Part shown: positions 17,032 to 26,413 of the stretch, one piece after another
Layout of the letters: every line of letters begins with the position of its first letter
Position numbering within the stretch: the stretch's first letter is position 1
Source: CAZRSW01 sp964602845
GTDB taxonomy: Bacteria > Chloroflexota > Dehalococcoidia > Lucifugimonadales > UBA826
DNA: 64,000 bases
Reading direction: 5' to 3'
NCBI GenBank assembly: GCA_964602845.1
Contig: CAZRSW010000009.1
Span: forward strand, 1 to 64,000
Program-made: the position numbers and the translations under genes
Notes under the pieces: generated by a model
Seen by the model: only the letters and a program-made list of their open reading frames with translations
Told to the model about the DNA's origin: nothing
The model's database searches: none

Positions 17032-17621
17032 GCCAATAATATTCGCTGCGCGAAGTGAACCATTTTTTCCAATTTGGTTCGATAGTTGCTGAAAATCACT
17101 GTTATTACGGAACTAATGGCTGCGGCGAGTAAAATTGCGCCCAGTATATCCGTCGGGTAGTGTACCCCTACCAAAACCCTTGCTATTCCTAGCACTATTG
17201 AACAACAGACTAAAGTAAGCCCTATGGGTATACGGGAAAAAAGGAATGGTACTGTTAGCGCAAATATAGATGCAACAGAGTTTGCAGGGAAAGAGGAGTC
17301 AGTTGGTAGATAAAAAAACACTTCTACCTCGTAAGAATCATAAGGTCGTGGGCGAAATAAAAAGTTGTTTAATATTAGAATCGATAGGTTTGTCATCGCT
17401 AATGAAACGACGGCAGTCATTGTTGCCAGTTGATGTTTTAATCGTACACTGCGTTCTTCTGTACCAAACCAGGAATAAATTATCAGCAGACCCACGGATA
17501 CAGGAATCAAATAATCACTTGCAAATAAGGTTACTGCTTTGTCAAGTGAACTGTTATAACCCAGGACACTCTGTAGTATTACGATTATCTCGTAATCGTA
17601 GTTTTCAAGAATTTCAAGCAA
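17028..17621 (-). CDS. PAP2-superfamily membrane protein with degenerate catalytic motifs
   Basis: The 197-residue, ~6-helix protein has the layout of BcrC/YbjG-like PAP2 phosphatases. The third motif is intact (ARVLVGVHYPTD, with R148, H154 and D158). Motif 1 has Asn85 where the K-x6-RP lysine is expected (before RPRP at 90-93). Motif 2 reads FPANS (111-115), so the usual acid His of the PSGH/PSNH motif is Ser115. Family members dephosphorylate undecaprenyl or lipid phosphates at the membrane surface; with two key residues changed, activity is doubtful. It overlaps the upstream membrane gene by 37 bases and meets mgtE tail to tail with a 4-base overlap. Confidence 0.8.
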   Translation of the reverse strand: MLEILENYDYEIIVILQSVLGYNSSLDKAVTLFASDYLIPVSVGLLIIYSWFGTEERSVRLKHQLATMTAVVSLAMTNLSILILNNFLFRPRPYDSYEVEVFFYLPTDSSFPANSVASIFALTVPFLFSRIPIGLTLVCCSIVLGIARVLVGVHYPTDILGAILLAAAISSVITVIFSNYRTKLEKMVHFAQRILLA

Positions 17622-18013
17622 TGGATTACGCGCCCCCTAAATATATGCCAATAAGTTCTTTGTCTGAGTAGTTCTATACCAATGTTATCCACGTTGGAGT
17701 GATCGTTAGTTGAGCGATTGATAAAGGATGAAATAACGGCATTTGCAATAAATCCAGTTACGAACGAGCAAATAAACAAAACCATTTGCTGATTACCGTC
17801 CAATCCGCCGTGGACATCATTTATGTTTCGTTCGGCTGTGAAAAAGAAAAGGGTGAATGACGTGAGTAATAAGGAGGAGGCAAGAATTGTGTTAAGACTC
17901 TGGTTTCGAACGAACCTGAATTTATCAAGGTTAGCATCATTAGAAGCAATTTGTAGTACTCCCATGACTGATAACGTACAGCAAATATAATAGTCAATGG
18001 GGAGATTCAGCAT
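17585..18013 (-). CDS. Hypothetical membrane protein upstream of the PAP2-like gene
   Basis: The 142-residue protein has three or four hydrophobic segments (residues ~8-25, ~42-60 and ~78-98) and a basic C-terminus. Its 3' end overlaps the PAP2-like gene by 37 bases in another frame, suggesting that the two are translated together. No family is recognised, and there is no independent domain support, so it is called on frame length, hydrophobic pattern and context. Confidence 0.5.
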   Translation of the reverse strand: MLNLPIDYYICCTLSVMGVLQIASNDANLDKFRFVRNQSLNTILASSLLLTSFTLFFFTAERNINDVHGGLDGNQQMVLFICSFVTGFIANAVISSFINRSTNDHSNVDNIGIELLRQRTYWHIFRGRVIHCLKFLKTTITR

Positions 18014-18066
18014 TCTCTTTCCTAGGGGTATCGGAGGTGAAAACGGACTATATTAAATTAGTAGCT

Positions 18067-18993
18067 TTAAGGGATGTTGACCACTTCACACCATTTTCGG
18101 TACTTTGAGCTGTTGCCACGTATGGCATCCAGATATATTTCCTTAATTTTTTTTGTTATTGGGCCTTCGGTACCAGTACCAATTGCGCGGTTGTCGAGCT
18201 TACCAACGGCTTGTATATGGGCGGCTGTGCCTGTAAGGAATACCTCATCAGCGAAGTAGAGTTCACTACGCCTGACTTGACGTTCAACCACTTTATAGCC
18301 TAAATCCTCAGTGGCGATTTTAGTCACAGAATCTCTGGTAATACCTGTGAGGTTGTTGTGGGCGACCGGCGGAGTCGATATCTGACCATCGTTGATTAAG
18401 AAAAGGTTTTCTCCAGATCCTTCAGATACGTCGCCTTGCTGAGTGAGCATAATAGCTTCATCGAAACCTGCTAATGTTGCCTCTGTTTTTGCAAGGATAC
18501 TATTCACGTAATGTCCTGATATTTTAACCCGTGGTGGGATTATAGTGTCATCTACTCTCCTCCACGAAGATGTGCAACAATTCAACGCACCATCAGTATC
18601 TAAATAAGCTCCGAAAGGTACCATTATCAGAGCAAAGTCACTTGACAGGTCTTGTAATCGTAAGTTCGCGACGAGTTCTTCACTTTTATAAGCCAGAGGT
18701 CGGATGTAAATATCTTGTCTATAACCGGAATTTTTCAAGAGATCAATCGTGATGTCACAGAGATCGTCTGCCTTGTAGGGTATATCTAGTAGAAGCATTT
18801 GGCAGCCCTGTAAAAAGCGAACATAGTGCTCGCGCATCCTGAATATGAACATCCTTTGTTCAGCTTGGTTCCAATTCCCTCTTATACCTTCAAATACTGC
18901 GGTTCCATAGTGTAGGGCGTGTGTCATAACATTGATTTTAGCTTCCTCAATCGGAACCTGTTTTCCTCGGAAAAAAGCGAGGGGGGTAGGCAT
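18067..18993 (-). CDS. ilvE: Branched-chain amino acid aminotransferase
   Basis: The start is taken at 18993 (MPTPLAFFRGK) with AAGGAG in place; the frame extends to 19050 but the extra 19 residues lack support. The 308-residue class IV PLP enzyme shows HALHYGTAVFEGIRG (residues ~26-40), YIRPLAYKS, RVKISGHYVNSILAK with the PLP lysine region, EGSGENLFL and TGTAAHIQAV. It interconverts Leu/Ile/Val and their keto acids. It lies last in a leftward series after pheS-pheT-moeA, with a 211-base spacer that may carry its own promoter. Confidence 0.95.
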   Translation of the reverse strand: MPTPLAFFRGKQVPIEEAKINVMTHALHYGTAVFEGIRGNWNQAEQRMFIFRMREHYVRFLQGCQMLLLDIPYKADDLCDITIDLLKNSGYRQDIYIRPLAYKSEELVANLRLQDLSSDFALIMVPFGAYLDTDGALNCCTSSWRRVDDTIIPPRVKISGHYVNSILAKTEATLAGFDEAIMLTQQGDVSEGSGENLFLINDGQISTPPVAHNNLTGITRDSVTKIATEDLGYKVVERQVRRSELYFADEVFLTGTAAHIQAVGKLDNRAIGTGTEGPITKKIKEIYLDAIRGNSSKYRKWCEVVNIP

Positions 18994-19204
18994 AGGTATA
19001 CTCCTTAATTGTTTTTTAAAGAACCTCAACGCTGATCCACTTGGGAACAAAAATCTTCATCACAAGATTAAGGTTCTTGCATTGATTCTGACAAATGAAT
19101 CTTGCCAGATCAATATATCGTTCAATTGGATATAAGTATAGCGTTCTTTAGTAGGTGACAGGGAAAGAGAGGAGTAAAATGATTCCTGAGTGGGGTAGGC
19201 AAAA

Positions 19205-20503
19205 CTATAATATGTCTTCTGGCCAGTCCAACATGATGACAGTCACGGTGTCACCCGGTAGCTTCGACTCATCAAATTCTGGACAGATGGCTAGTCCATT
19301 TGCACTGGCCATGGAAGTTAATATATTGGAATCTTGAAGTCCGGTTGTTTTTGCTATGAAGTCATTACCCACTTTTCGCACTTTTACTCTTGCATATACC
19401 CGACGACCATCATAATTATCTATTTTATCTTCTAATTGTGCCTGTATGGTTGGACGGTCCAGTGATTGCTTCCCCATCATTTTCCTTATGGCGGGACGGC
19501 AAAATTGCTCGAATGCCACATGGGCGCTCACGGGGTTGCCGGGTAGCCCGAGGAACGGGACTTTAGAATTATCTTCGCGATCGAGAAATCCGAAAGCTAA
19601 GGGCTTCGCAGGGCGCATTCTTACTGACCAAAATTGAAGTTGACCGTGTGAAGAAAGGACATCTTTGACTATATCGTAGTCTCCTTTAGACACCCCTGCT
19701 GATGAGATGACTAGATCAGAATGAACCGCATTCGCGAGCTTTTCTTCAATTGATGCTATATTGTCTTTCGCTATACCTATTATTTGAGGAACCCCGCCGG
19801 CTTGGATTACTGCAGCAGCTAATCCACTTATATTGCTATCATATATTTTGGCGGGTTCATTTGATTCTCCTGGGTTTAGGAGTTCATCGCCCGTTGATAG
19901 AATGGCGACCAAGGGTCTCCGGTGGACTGTAACTTTTGATAAACCCAATGAGGCTAGGACTCCGATGGTGGATGACCTGATGGGTTCACCCTTTTTAAAA
20001 ACTGTGTCTCCCATGGATATGTCCCCCCCTGCTTTTCGAATGAAAGCTCCGGGCTGAGTTGTATTTTTAATGCCAATGCTCTTGTTGTCTACTTCTATAG
20101 GTTTGCTGTCTGACTCCGTTGTCTCTTCAAAGGGAATAATGGCATTGGCTCCCTCCGGCAGCATTGCGCCAGTCATGATCCTCACGCTTGTACCTTGGGT
20201 GACAGTAAGTCTCGAAAATTGTCCCGCTGCTATTTGGCCGATAACCCTTAGATATATTGGGTTGTTGAGTTTTAGGCAATCTAGGTCAGAGCTTATAACA
20301 GCGTATCCATCCATTGCCGAGTTGTCTAAAGGGGGTATGTTGAGGGTTGATACGATATCTTGCCCCAGAACTAGATTCAATGACTCCAAAATAGGTAAGT
20401 CAACCAACTCTAGAGGATAAAACACTTCCAATATTTGCTTTTTGGCTTCTTCAACATTGAGCATATCTTCATGGTGGTGACGATGGTGATGAGGTGTTGT
20501 CAT
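19205..20503 (-). CDS. moeA: Molybdopterin molybdenumtransferase MoeA with His-rich N-terminus
   Basis: The 432-residue protein has MoeA domains in order: MoeA_N with NIPPLDNSAMDGYAV (residues ~56-70) and RIMTGAMLPEGANAIIP, the MoCF domain with STGDELLNPGE and SSAGVSKGDYD, and the C-terminal domain with LPGNPVSAHVAFEQF. It inserts molybdate into adenylylated molybdopterin, so the cell makes Mo enzymes. The first 12 residues hold seven histidines (HHHRHHHED), an addition not part of the core fold. The gene starts 31 bases after pheT. Confidence 0.95.
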   Translation of the reverse strand: MTTPHHHRHHHEDMLNVEEAKKQILEVFYPLELVDLPILESLNLVLGQDIVSTLNIPPLDNSAMDGYAVISSDLDCLKLNNPIYLRVIGQIAAGQFSRLTVTQGTSVRIMTGAMLPEGANAIIPFEETTESDSKPIEVDNKSIGIKNTTQPGAFIRKAGGDISMGDTVFKKGEPIRSSTIGVLASLGLSKVTVHRRPLVAILSTGDELLNPGESNEPAKIYDSNISGLAAAVIQAGGVPQIIGIAKDNIASIEEKLANAVHSDLVISSAGVSKGDYDIVKDVLSSHGQLQFWSVRMRPAKPLAFGFLDREDNSKVPFLGLPGNPVSAHVAFEQFCRPAIRKMMGKQSLDRPTIQAQLEDKIDNYDGRRVYARVKVRKVGNDFIAKTTGLQDSNILTSMASANGLAICPEFDESKLPGDTVTVIMLDWPEDIL

Positions 20504-20534
20504 GAAATTTCCTGGAGATATTGAAAGGAATTAA

Positions 20535-23018
20535 CTAAAGTAAGTGCCGAACTGTCACACCTAGTTTCTGCTGTAAAGACCGCAAGATTTTGTCTTGAAC
20601 TTTATCTATTTCTTTGGAGCTTAGAGTCCTAGCCATCGACTGGAATATTATCCGAAATGTGGCTGACTTTTTCTCTGCCTCTATATTTTGGTCGTGATAA
20701 ATGTCTGTTATATATGAACGCTGAACTAGCTTGTGTTTTGCAATATTTTCGACAATTGTTTCGGCAGGGATTTCTTTATTCAACAGCAAAGTAATATCTC
20801 GTTCCATAGTTGGATATTTACTTGGGGTTTTGTAATAGATTGATCCATGGGATTGATTGTTGGATACTAGATCTAAATCTATCTCGAAAATTGATATAGT
20901 TTCATTAGGTAGCCCCATATGGGCGCAGACAGAAGGTTTCAGTTCTCCTAGAACTCCTACAGTATCACCATTCAAGGAAATCGAAGCAGTTTTTCCCTGC
21001 AGTAGGGCAGGGTCGGAAGCCTTCTGGAAGGTCAACTCGGTTGCAAACTCTGAGAGACAGAATTCCACTATACCCTTAGCGTCGTAAAAGTCCATTTTTT
21101 CTACATCCTTGGACCAGAGCCCATTGCTTTCCCGTAGTCCAGTGACCAACCCAACAATATGCTCCTTCTCTACTGGCATGGATTGGTCGAGATCACCCAC
21201 TGGAGGTAGGAAAATGTGACCTATTTCGAATATTTTAATAGAATCACTTCTCTTTACGTTATCGGCCAAGGTTGTCAGGAGGTTGGCCCTGAGACTTGTT
21301 CTGAGTCTATCTGCTTTGGCATCCATAGGGTTTGCTAATTTCAGTGGTTCTATGCCCAGCGGGATACCTCCTGAAGCATCTAGGTTGTCATAGGAAGAAA
21401 CCGCGTAGGAAATAATTTCGTTCATTCCAGCTGTTACGAGATGGTTTCGTATTGTAGACTTCAGAACCTGACTCTTATCGATGACTTGATTGGGTAATGG
21501 GGAAGCGAGTTTTCTTGATGGTAGATTATCGTAACCGTATATCCTGGCGAAGTCTTCGATGACGTCATCTTCAATGTTTAAATCTGATCTCCAGTATGGT
21601 GGTACGACGTGCATTAAGTCATACCTTTCCGTTGATGGCTTTCCCTCTAGAGTTTCAACGAGATTTAATACGTCGGAATGTGCTTCCTTCTTTTGGAATC
21701 CCAGATGAGACAGGACTTTCCACACTTCCGCCAATGAGAATTCCGCTCCCAATACTTTCTGGATCCTGCGTTTTGTAACAGTAATTTGTCTGTCTACCGG
21801 AGCTTTATCCCAGATATCTACAATACTTTTTGCAGCCCTGCCGCCGCAGTATTCAGTTATCAGCGCCGTTGCCCTCTCTAGGGCTATTGGGGCTATTTCT
21901 GGGCGAATATCTCGTTCAAAACGGTAAGAAGCTTCTGTACTTATTCCTAGAGAGTTGCGAGTGGACCTTATATTAGAGCTATTAAAATTGGCTGATTCCA
22001 ATACGATACAGGACGTGTTTAGATTAATTTCAGTGTTTTCGCCACCCATGATACCGGCCAGGCCGATTGGCTTGTCGTCATCCGCTATGACCAACATTTC
22101 GCTGGTAAGAGTCCTTTTATGCCCATCGAGTGTGGTAATAGTTTCAGCTGACTTAGCCCTTCGGACGAGTATTCTTTGATTCTTAATCTTATCGTAGTCA
22201 AACGCGTGGAGAGGTTGCCCCTGCTCCAACATTACGTAATTCGTTATATCAACGACATTGTTAACGGGTCTTAGTCCGGCTTTACTCAAGGTATCTTGCA
22301 ACCACATAGGAGAAGGGCCTATCTTTATGTCTTTTATTACCGTGGCAGTGTACCTTGGGCATAAGTTTTGGTCAGTTATTTCAAGAGAAATCAGATTTGA
22401 GGAATCTTCTTCGCCAGTTGGATAATCGTAAGATGGGATTGTCACAGGTTCTTGAGTAAGAGCTGCAATTTCATAGGCGTTGCCGAGCATGGATAGGCAA
22501 TCAGGTCTGTTGGGGGTTAAGTCTGTCTCCAATATTGTGTCCCCCAGTAGATCCACAAGAGGTGTACCAGGTTTATAGGTATCTTCAAGAACCAATATTC
22601 CTTCATGAGCATCATTTAGTCCCAGTTCCAGTCCTGAGCAGACCATACCTTCTGACAAGACGCCTCGAATTTTGGTGGGATTCAATTTCTCTAGATTTCT
22701 TGACTTCGGATTGTATAGGTTTGCACCAGCACGAGCGAATGCTACTTTTTGACCTACACTTATGTTATTAGCACCACAGACAACAGTTACATTTTGGGAC
22801 GTGCCGACATCCAAAGTTGGGAGAGCAAGTCTATCTGCATTTGGGTGAGGCTCGATAGACTTTACTTCTGCGGCTATGATCAGGTCTTTGTCCCATTCCA
22901 ATCCCACTTGAGTTATTTGAGTTACTTCTGTACCAGATAAGGTCAGCAGCCTGGCGATTTCTTCAGGATCAGTATTAATCCGGACGTATTTTTTGAGCCA
23001 TGAGAGCGGTATTTTCAC
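20535..23018 (-). CDS. pheT: Phenylalanyl-tRNA synthetase beta subunit
   Basis: The 827-residue protein has all expected domains: an EMAP-type tRNA-binding domain (residues ~40-150, PNADRLALPTLDVG and VVCGANNI), B3/B4 with ETDLTPNRPDCLSMLG and the LDGHKR...GIMGG editing region, B5, the catalytic-like core with YRFERDIRPE and FARIYGYDNLP, and a C-terminal FDX-ACB anticodon domain (KYPTMERDITLLL). It pairs with PheS in an alpha2-beta2 enzyme. Its start lies 5 bases after the pheS stop. Confidence 0.97.
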   Translation of the reverse strand: MKIPLSWLKKYVRINTDPEEIARLLTLSGTEVTQITQVGLEWDKDLIIAAEVKSIEPHPNADRLALPTLDVGTSQNVTVVCGANNISVGQKVAFARAGANLYNPKSRNLEKLNPTKIRGVLSEGMVCSGLELGLNDAHEGILVLEDTYKPGTPLVDLLGDTILETDLTPNRPDCLSMLGNAYEIAALTQEPVTIPSYDYPTGEEDSSNLISLEITDQNLCPRYTATVIKDIKIGPSPMWLQDTLSKAGLRPVNNVVDITNYVMLEQGQPLHAFDYDKIKNQRILVRRAKSAETITTLDGHKRTLTSEMLVIADDDKPIGLAGIMGGENTEINLNTSCIVLESANFNSSNIRSTRNSLGISTEASYRFERDIRPEIAPIALERATALITEYCGGRAAKSIVDIWDKAPVDRQITVTKRRIQKVLGAEFSLAEVWKVLSHLGFQKKEAHSDVLNLVETLEGKPSTERYDLMHVVPPYWRSDLNIEDDVIEDFARIYGYDNLPSRKLASPLPNQVIDKSQVLKSTIRNHLVTAGMNEIISYAVSSYDNLDASGGIPLGIEPLKLANPMDAKADRLRTSLRANLLTTLADNVKRSDSIKIFEIGHIFLPPVGDLDQSMPVEKEHIVGLVTGLRESNGLWSKDVEKMDFYDAKGIVEFCLSEFATELTFQKASDPALLQGKTASISLNGDTVGVLGELKPSVCAHMGLPNETISIFEIDLDLVSNNQSHGSIYYKTPSKYPTMERDITLLLNKEIPAETIVENIAKHKLVQRSYITDIYHDQNIEAEKKSATFRIIFQSMARTLSSKEIDKVQDKILRSLQQKLGVTVRHLL

Positions 23019-23023
23019 TGTGA

Positions 23024-24085
23024 TTAAACCTGCTGGCGAAATTGTTTCAGAAATCTTAGATCGTTCGAATAAAAAAGACGGACGTCTTCGATCTGGTGTT
23101 TGAGCATTGCTATCCTTTCTGCCCCAAGTCCGAATGCAAATCCGGTGTACTTGTCAGGATCGTATCCTACCCCTGATAGTACATTAGGGTGGACCATACC
23201 CGCTCCCATAATTTCAATCCATCCAGTATTCTTGCAGGTAGGGCATCCCTTTCCATCACATATAAAACAATCTATCGCCATCTCTGCGCCAGGCTCTACA
23301 AATGGAAAGAAGTCGCATCTGAACCTGGCCTTCCTATCTTCGCCAAATATTCTCTTGGCAAATTCTTCGAGAGTTCCTTTAAGATCAGCAAATGTTATAT
23401 CTCTGTCAACGGCTAATCCCTCTATCTGACAGAATTGCCATTCATGTGTTGCGTCTGTTGCTTCGTACCGGTATGCCTTGCCAGGAACGATAACTCTTAT
23501 AGGAGGTTCATGATTCTCCATTATCCTTATTTGCATTGGTGATGTGTGAGTTCTCATCAATAACGGAAAGCTGCCATCCTGAGATTTTCTGTCGATCCAC
23601 AAGCTATTCCACATATCTCTTGCTGGGTGATCTGCTGGTATGTTTAGCTTCTGAAAGTTATAGGTATCCAACTCTATTTCCGGACCATCAAAACATTGGA
23701 AACCCATTGATCTAAATATCTCGGAGATTTCTTGGATGATCAATGTTGTTGGGTGAAAGGTTCCTTGTTTCACTGGCCGGCCGGGTAAGGTTACATCAAA
23801 TTCGAAGTCCGAGTTAGCATTAGTTGAAGAAGCTCCGTCAAGTAATGCTAACTTTTCAGACAAGCTTTCTTCCAAGGTTTTTTTTAGCCGGTTTAATTCG
23901 GCACCCACAGCCTGGCGTTGTTCTTCGGTCAGGGAAGAGATTCCACGGAAAAGTTCGCCTATCATCCCCTTACGACCAATATAATCAACTCTCCATGCCT
24001 CAATAGATTGTGAAGTCTCAGCGGCATCAAGTTTGGTGAGAGCGGTCTCTCTTATGTTGGAGATTTTATGTGAGTCGAGAATCAT
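23024..24085 (-). CDS. pheS: Phenylalanyl-tRNA synthetase alpha subunit
   Basis: The 353-residue class II synthetase subunit has an N-terminal coiled coil (residues ~1-90). Motif 2 includes LLMRTHTSPMQIRIM, PGKAYRYEATDATHEWQFCQIEG and the FPFVEPGAEM segment; motif 3 is GFAFGLGAERIAML. Four cysteines (CFICDGKGCPTC) form the small zinc-like knuckle present in many PheS. It leads the leftward pheS-pheT-moeA unit. No T-box leader was recognised in the 197 bases upstream. Confidence 0.97.
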   Translation of the reverse strand: MILDSHKISNIRETALTKLDAAETSQSIEAWRVDYIGRKGMIGELFRGISSLTEEQRQAVGAELNRLKKTLEESLSEKLALLDGASSTNANSDFEFDVTLPGRPVKQGTFHPTTLIIQEISEIFRSMGFQCFDGPEIELDTYNFQKLNIPADHPARDMWNSLWIDRKSQDGSFPLLMRTHTSPMQIRIMENHEPPIRVIVPGKAYRYEATDATHEWQFCQIEGLAVDRDITFADLKGTLEEFAKRIFGEDRKARFRCDFFPFVEPGAEMAIDCFICDGKGCPTCKNTGWIEIMGAGMVHPNVLSGVGYDPDKYTGFAFGLGAERIAMLKHQIEDVRLFYSNDLRFLKQFRQQV

Positions 24086-24283
24086 TGGGTGGAGTCCGTA
24101 TGCTTTTAGAGATGACAGCGTTTTTATTCAGTTTGATTCATATAAAAAGAATTATAGGAAGCTTCTGATTCTGTGGTCAATGATAATATAGGCGTAGTGA
24201 ATAAAAGAAGTTATAAAGTAACCATATGTATTGGCTTTTTGGTGTCATTTTCTAATGGAGTATATTTGTATGGGAGTAAATAG

Positions 24284-25447
24284 ATGTTGCCGGATCTAAT
24301 TAAGGAATCGAATATGTGGGGTGTGTCACTAGCCGCTGCCCTCTTCGTTGTGGCCTTAGTCGTTGCTTTTGGGACTAGGTTGGTGATCAACGTTTTGACG
24401 AAACGAATCCGATCACGAAATTCCGGTAGTTTGTCAATTATCTTGCTTGAAGGTGTGAGGAATCCTGTTTTGGCGTTTATCCTCTCCCTAGGGATTCTGA
24501 GCGGATACCTAGTTTTATCCAACATCAACACGGAACTTTTCCGACCATTGGATGGTAATTTCGACGTTGGAATTATAGTTTGGAAGGTTGTTGCGATAAT
24601 AATATTCACCGTTACGGTAGGAAGCATCGGGGATAAGGCTATAGGTTGGTATCTCGTCAATATTGCTCATAAAACGGACTCGCAATTGGACGATACTTTA
24701 CTGCCGACTCTACGTAGAATTTTTCCTATAACCGTTTATGCGACTGGATTTCTCGTGGCGATAGATGCGGTAGGCATATCTATAAGCCCGATTCTTGCAG
24801 GCCTTGGTATAGGTGGCTTGGCGGTGGCTTTGGCGGTTCAGCCGACTTTAAGCAACTTTTTTGCTGGCACTTATGTTGTGACTGAGGGTGAATTAAATGA
24901 AGGGGATTTTATTGAACTGGAAGGCGGGCCATCAGGGTATGTAGAGGATGTGGGTTGGAGGAGTACTAAAATTAGAAGTAGATTTAATAACTTAGTGATT
25001 ATACCTAATTCCAAAATGGCTGAAAGTATTGTGACTAACTTCTTCAGTCCGACACCTGCTATGAATGTTCTTGTTACCTGCGGAGTTAGTTATGAGTCTG
25101 ACCTAGGGATGGTTGAACAGATTGCCTTAGAAGAGGCTAATATCCTGCTAAAGGAATCAGATGATGCGATCAAGGATGTTACACCTTTCTTTGGCTTTTC
25201 GAATTTCGGTGATTCGAACATAGATTTTTTTGTCTTCATGCAGGCTGTAGACAGGATCGGGACGTTTCGATTGAAAAGTACTTTGATTAAGAGGATACAT
25301 ACTAGATTTGTTAGTGAAGGGATAGAAATCAATTACCCGGTTCGCAAATTGGTTGTGTCTGGATCAGAAGATGAGGTCGAATTCCCCAATGTATCAGAAG
25401 AGGATTTAGGGACATCGGGAAATGAGGCAGATTCTGAACAAGGCTGA
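24284..25447 (+). CDS. MscS-family small-conductance mechanosensitive channel
   Basis: The 387-residue protein has four N-terminal helices (residues ~8-30, ~48-70, ~90-115 and ~145-175). These are followed by the pore helix and MscS beta domain: ILAGLGIGGLAVALAVQPTLSNFFAG, then EGDFIELEGGPSGYVEDVGWRSTKIR and the VIIPNSKMAES signature. It ends with an alpha-beta domain and an acidic tail. It opens under membrane tension to release solutes on osmotic downshift. The ATG follows GGGAG. It is divergent from pheS. Confidence 0.93.
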   Translation: MLPDLIKESNMWGVSLAAALFVVALVVAFGTRLVINVLTKRIRSRNSGSLSIILLEGVRNPVLAFILSLGILSGYLVLSNINTELFRPLDGNFDVGIIVWKVVAIIIFTVTVGSIGDKAIGWYLVNIAHKTDSQLDDTLLPTLRRIFPITVYATGFLVAIDAVGISISPILAGLGIGGLAVALAVQPTLSNFFAGTYVVTEGELNEGDFIELEGGPSGYVEDVGWRSTKIRSRFNNLVIIPNSKMAESIVTNFFSPTPAMNVLVTCGVSYESDLGMVEQIALEEANILLKESDDAIKDVTPFFGFSNFGDSNIDFFVFMQAVDRIGTFRLKSTLIKRIHTRFVSEGIEINYPVRKLVVSGSEDEVEFPNVSEEDLGTSGNEADSEQG

Positions 25448-25510
25448 GGAAATGATCATTGAAGGTCATGTTGTTGTATTTAGGTTGTAGTGGGAAAGAG
25501 GCTGTGGAGG

Positions 25511-26413
25511 TTATTGAGAGGATTTTTCATTCCTCTGAATCTTAGATCCCGCAAGTCTTCGACTGTGAAATAGATACTGGTTGACATAACCAGAGAATGG
25601 TCCAAATCGGTTTTGAGCCCAGGAACGAAGCTTTGAGTTTGGGACATGTGTTTTGTTAACAGGCAGATAGCGTTCTCGCAATACTCGTTGTATCCAAACG
25701 TCGATCGGAAATGCTTCAAGTTTATCAAGGGAGAAAAGCAATACACAGTTGGCGATCTTATCTCCCACTCCTGGTAAGGAGTTTAAGAAATCCAGAGTTT
25801 CATCATATGGAAGTTTACGCATATCCAGAAGATTGATGTTGTTTCGGAAGATGATATTGGTGGTTTTAGCTACGTATTTGGCTCGAAAACCCAGTCCAAT
25901 GTCCCGCAAGTCAGATTCTGTTAGCTCTGATAGTTGCGTGGGGGTAGGGAAGGAGAAGTACTCGCTTCCTTCAGAATTTAGCTTAGTCCCGGCTGTCTTC
26001 GATATCCTTTCGACTAATAGTTTAATACGAGGTATGTTGTTATTAGCGGAGCAGATAAATGTGATAAGGCATTCCCATGGATCTTGTCTTAAGAGATGAA
26101 GCCCTTTATATTTGTGTATCGCGTTCCTTACAAAATTGTCTGATTCAATATCTTTGTAAATCATCTTCAGGTTGTCTTCAAGTCGTAGATAATCAGAGAC
26201 TAGGATTTGCATATAAGGGTCAGGGTCGCCTTTGATGCATATAGATCCTTTGGTTATTTTGCTGGTAAGTTGTATGCGTTGGCCGTGAATTATGCCTTCG
26301 TGCCATATTGGCGCTTGAGAAGTTTGTTCTTGAACTGGGTTCCATCGAAAGGATTGACCACTATATAGTGTGCCCTCCAAGTCGTACGGTTGGGCTAATT
26401 TTATGGAGATCAC
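25511..26413 (-). CDS. 8-oxoguanine DNA glycosylase/AP lyase, OGG1 type
   Basis: The 300-residue protein has an N-terminal OGG_N domain (SGQSFRWNPVQ) and an HhH-GPD domain. It carries the OGG hallmark FICSANNNIPRI (residues ~119-130) and LPGVGDKIANC with catalytic Lys219, followed by FPIDVW with Asp238. It removes 8-oxoG opposite C and nicks the abasic site. This is the eukaryote-like OGG1 family, found in scattered bacteria. It starts at GTG, overlapping the stop of the helicase gene by 4 bases (GTGA), so the two are translationally coupled. Confidence 0.92.
   Translation of the reverse strand: MISIKLAQPYDLEGTLYSGQSFRWNPVQEQTSQAPIWHEGIIHGQRIQLTSKITKGSICIKGDPDPYMQILVSDYLRLEDNLKMIYKDIESDNFVRNAIHKYKGLHLLRQDPWECLITFICSANNNIPRIKLLVERISKTAGTKLNSEGSEYFSFPTPTQLSELTESDLRDIGLGFRAKYVAKTTNIIFRNNINLLDMRKLPYDETLDFLNSLPGVGDKIANCVLLFSLDKLEAFPIDVWIQRVLRERYLPVNKTHVPNSKLRSWAQNRFGPFSGYVNQYLFHSRRLAGSKIQRNEKSSQ

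Noticed and set aside
24086..24283. Possible T-box leader upstream of pheS
   Set aside because: No T-box consensus or antiterminator structure could be recognised in these 197 bases.
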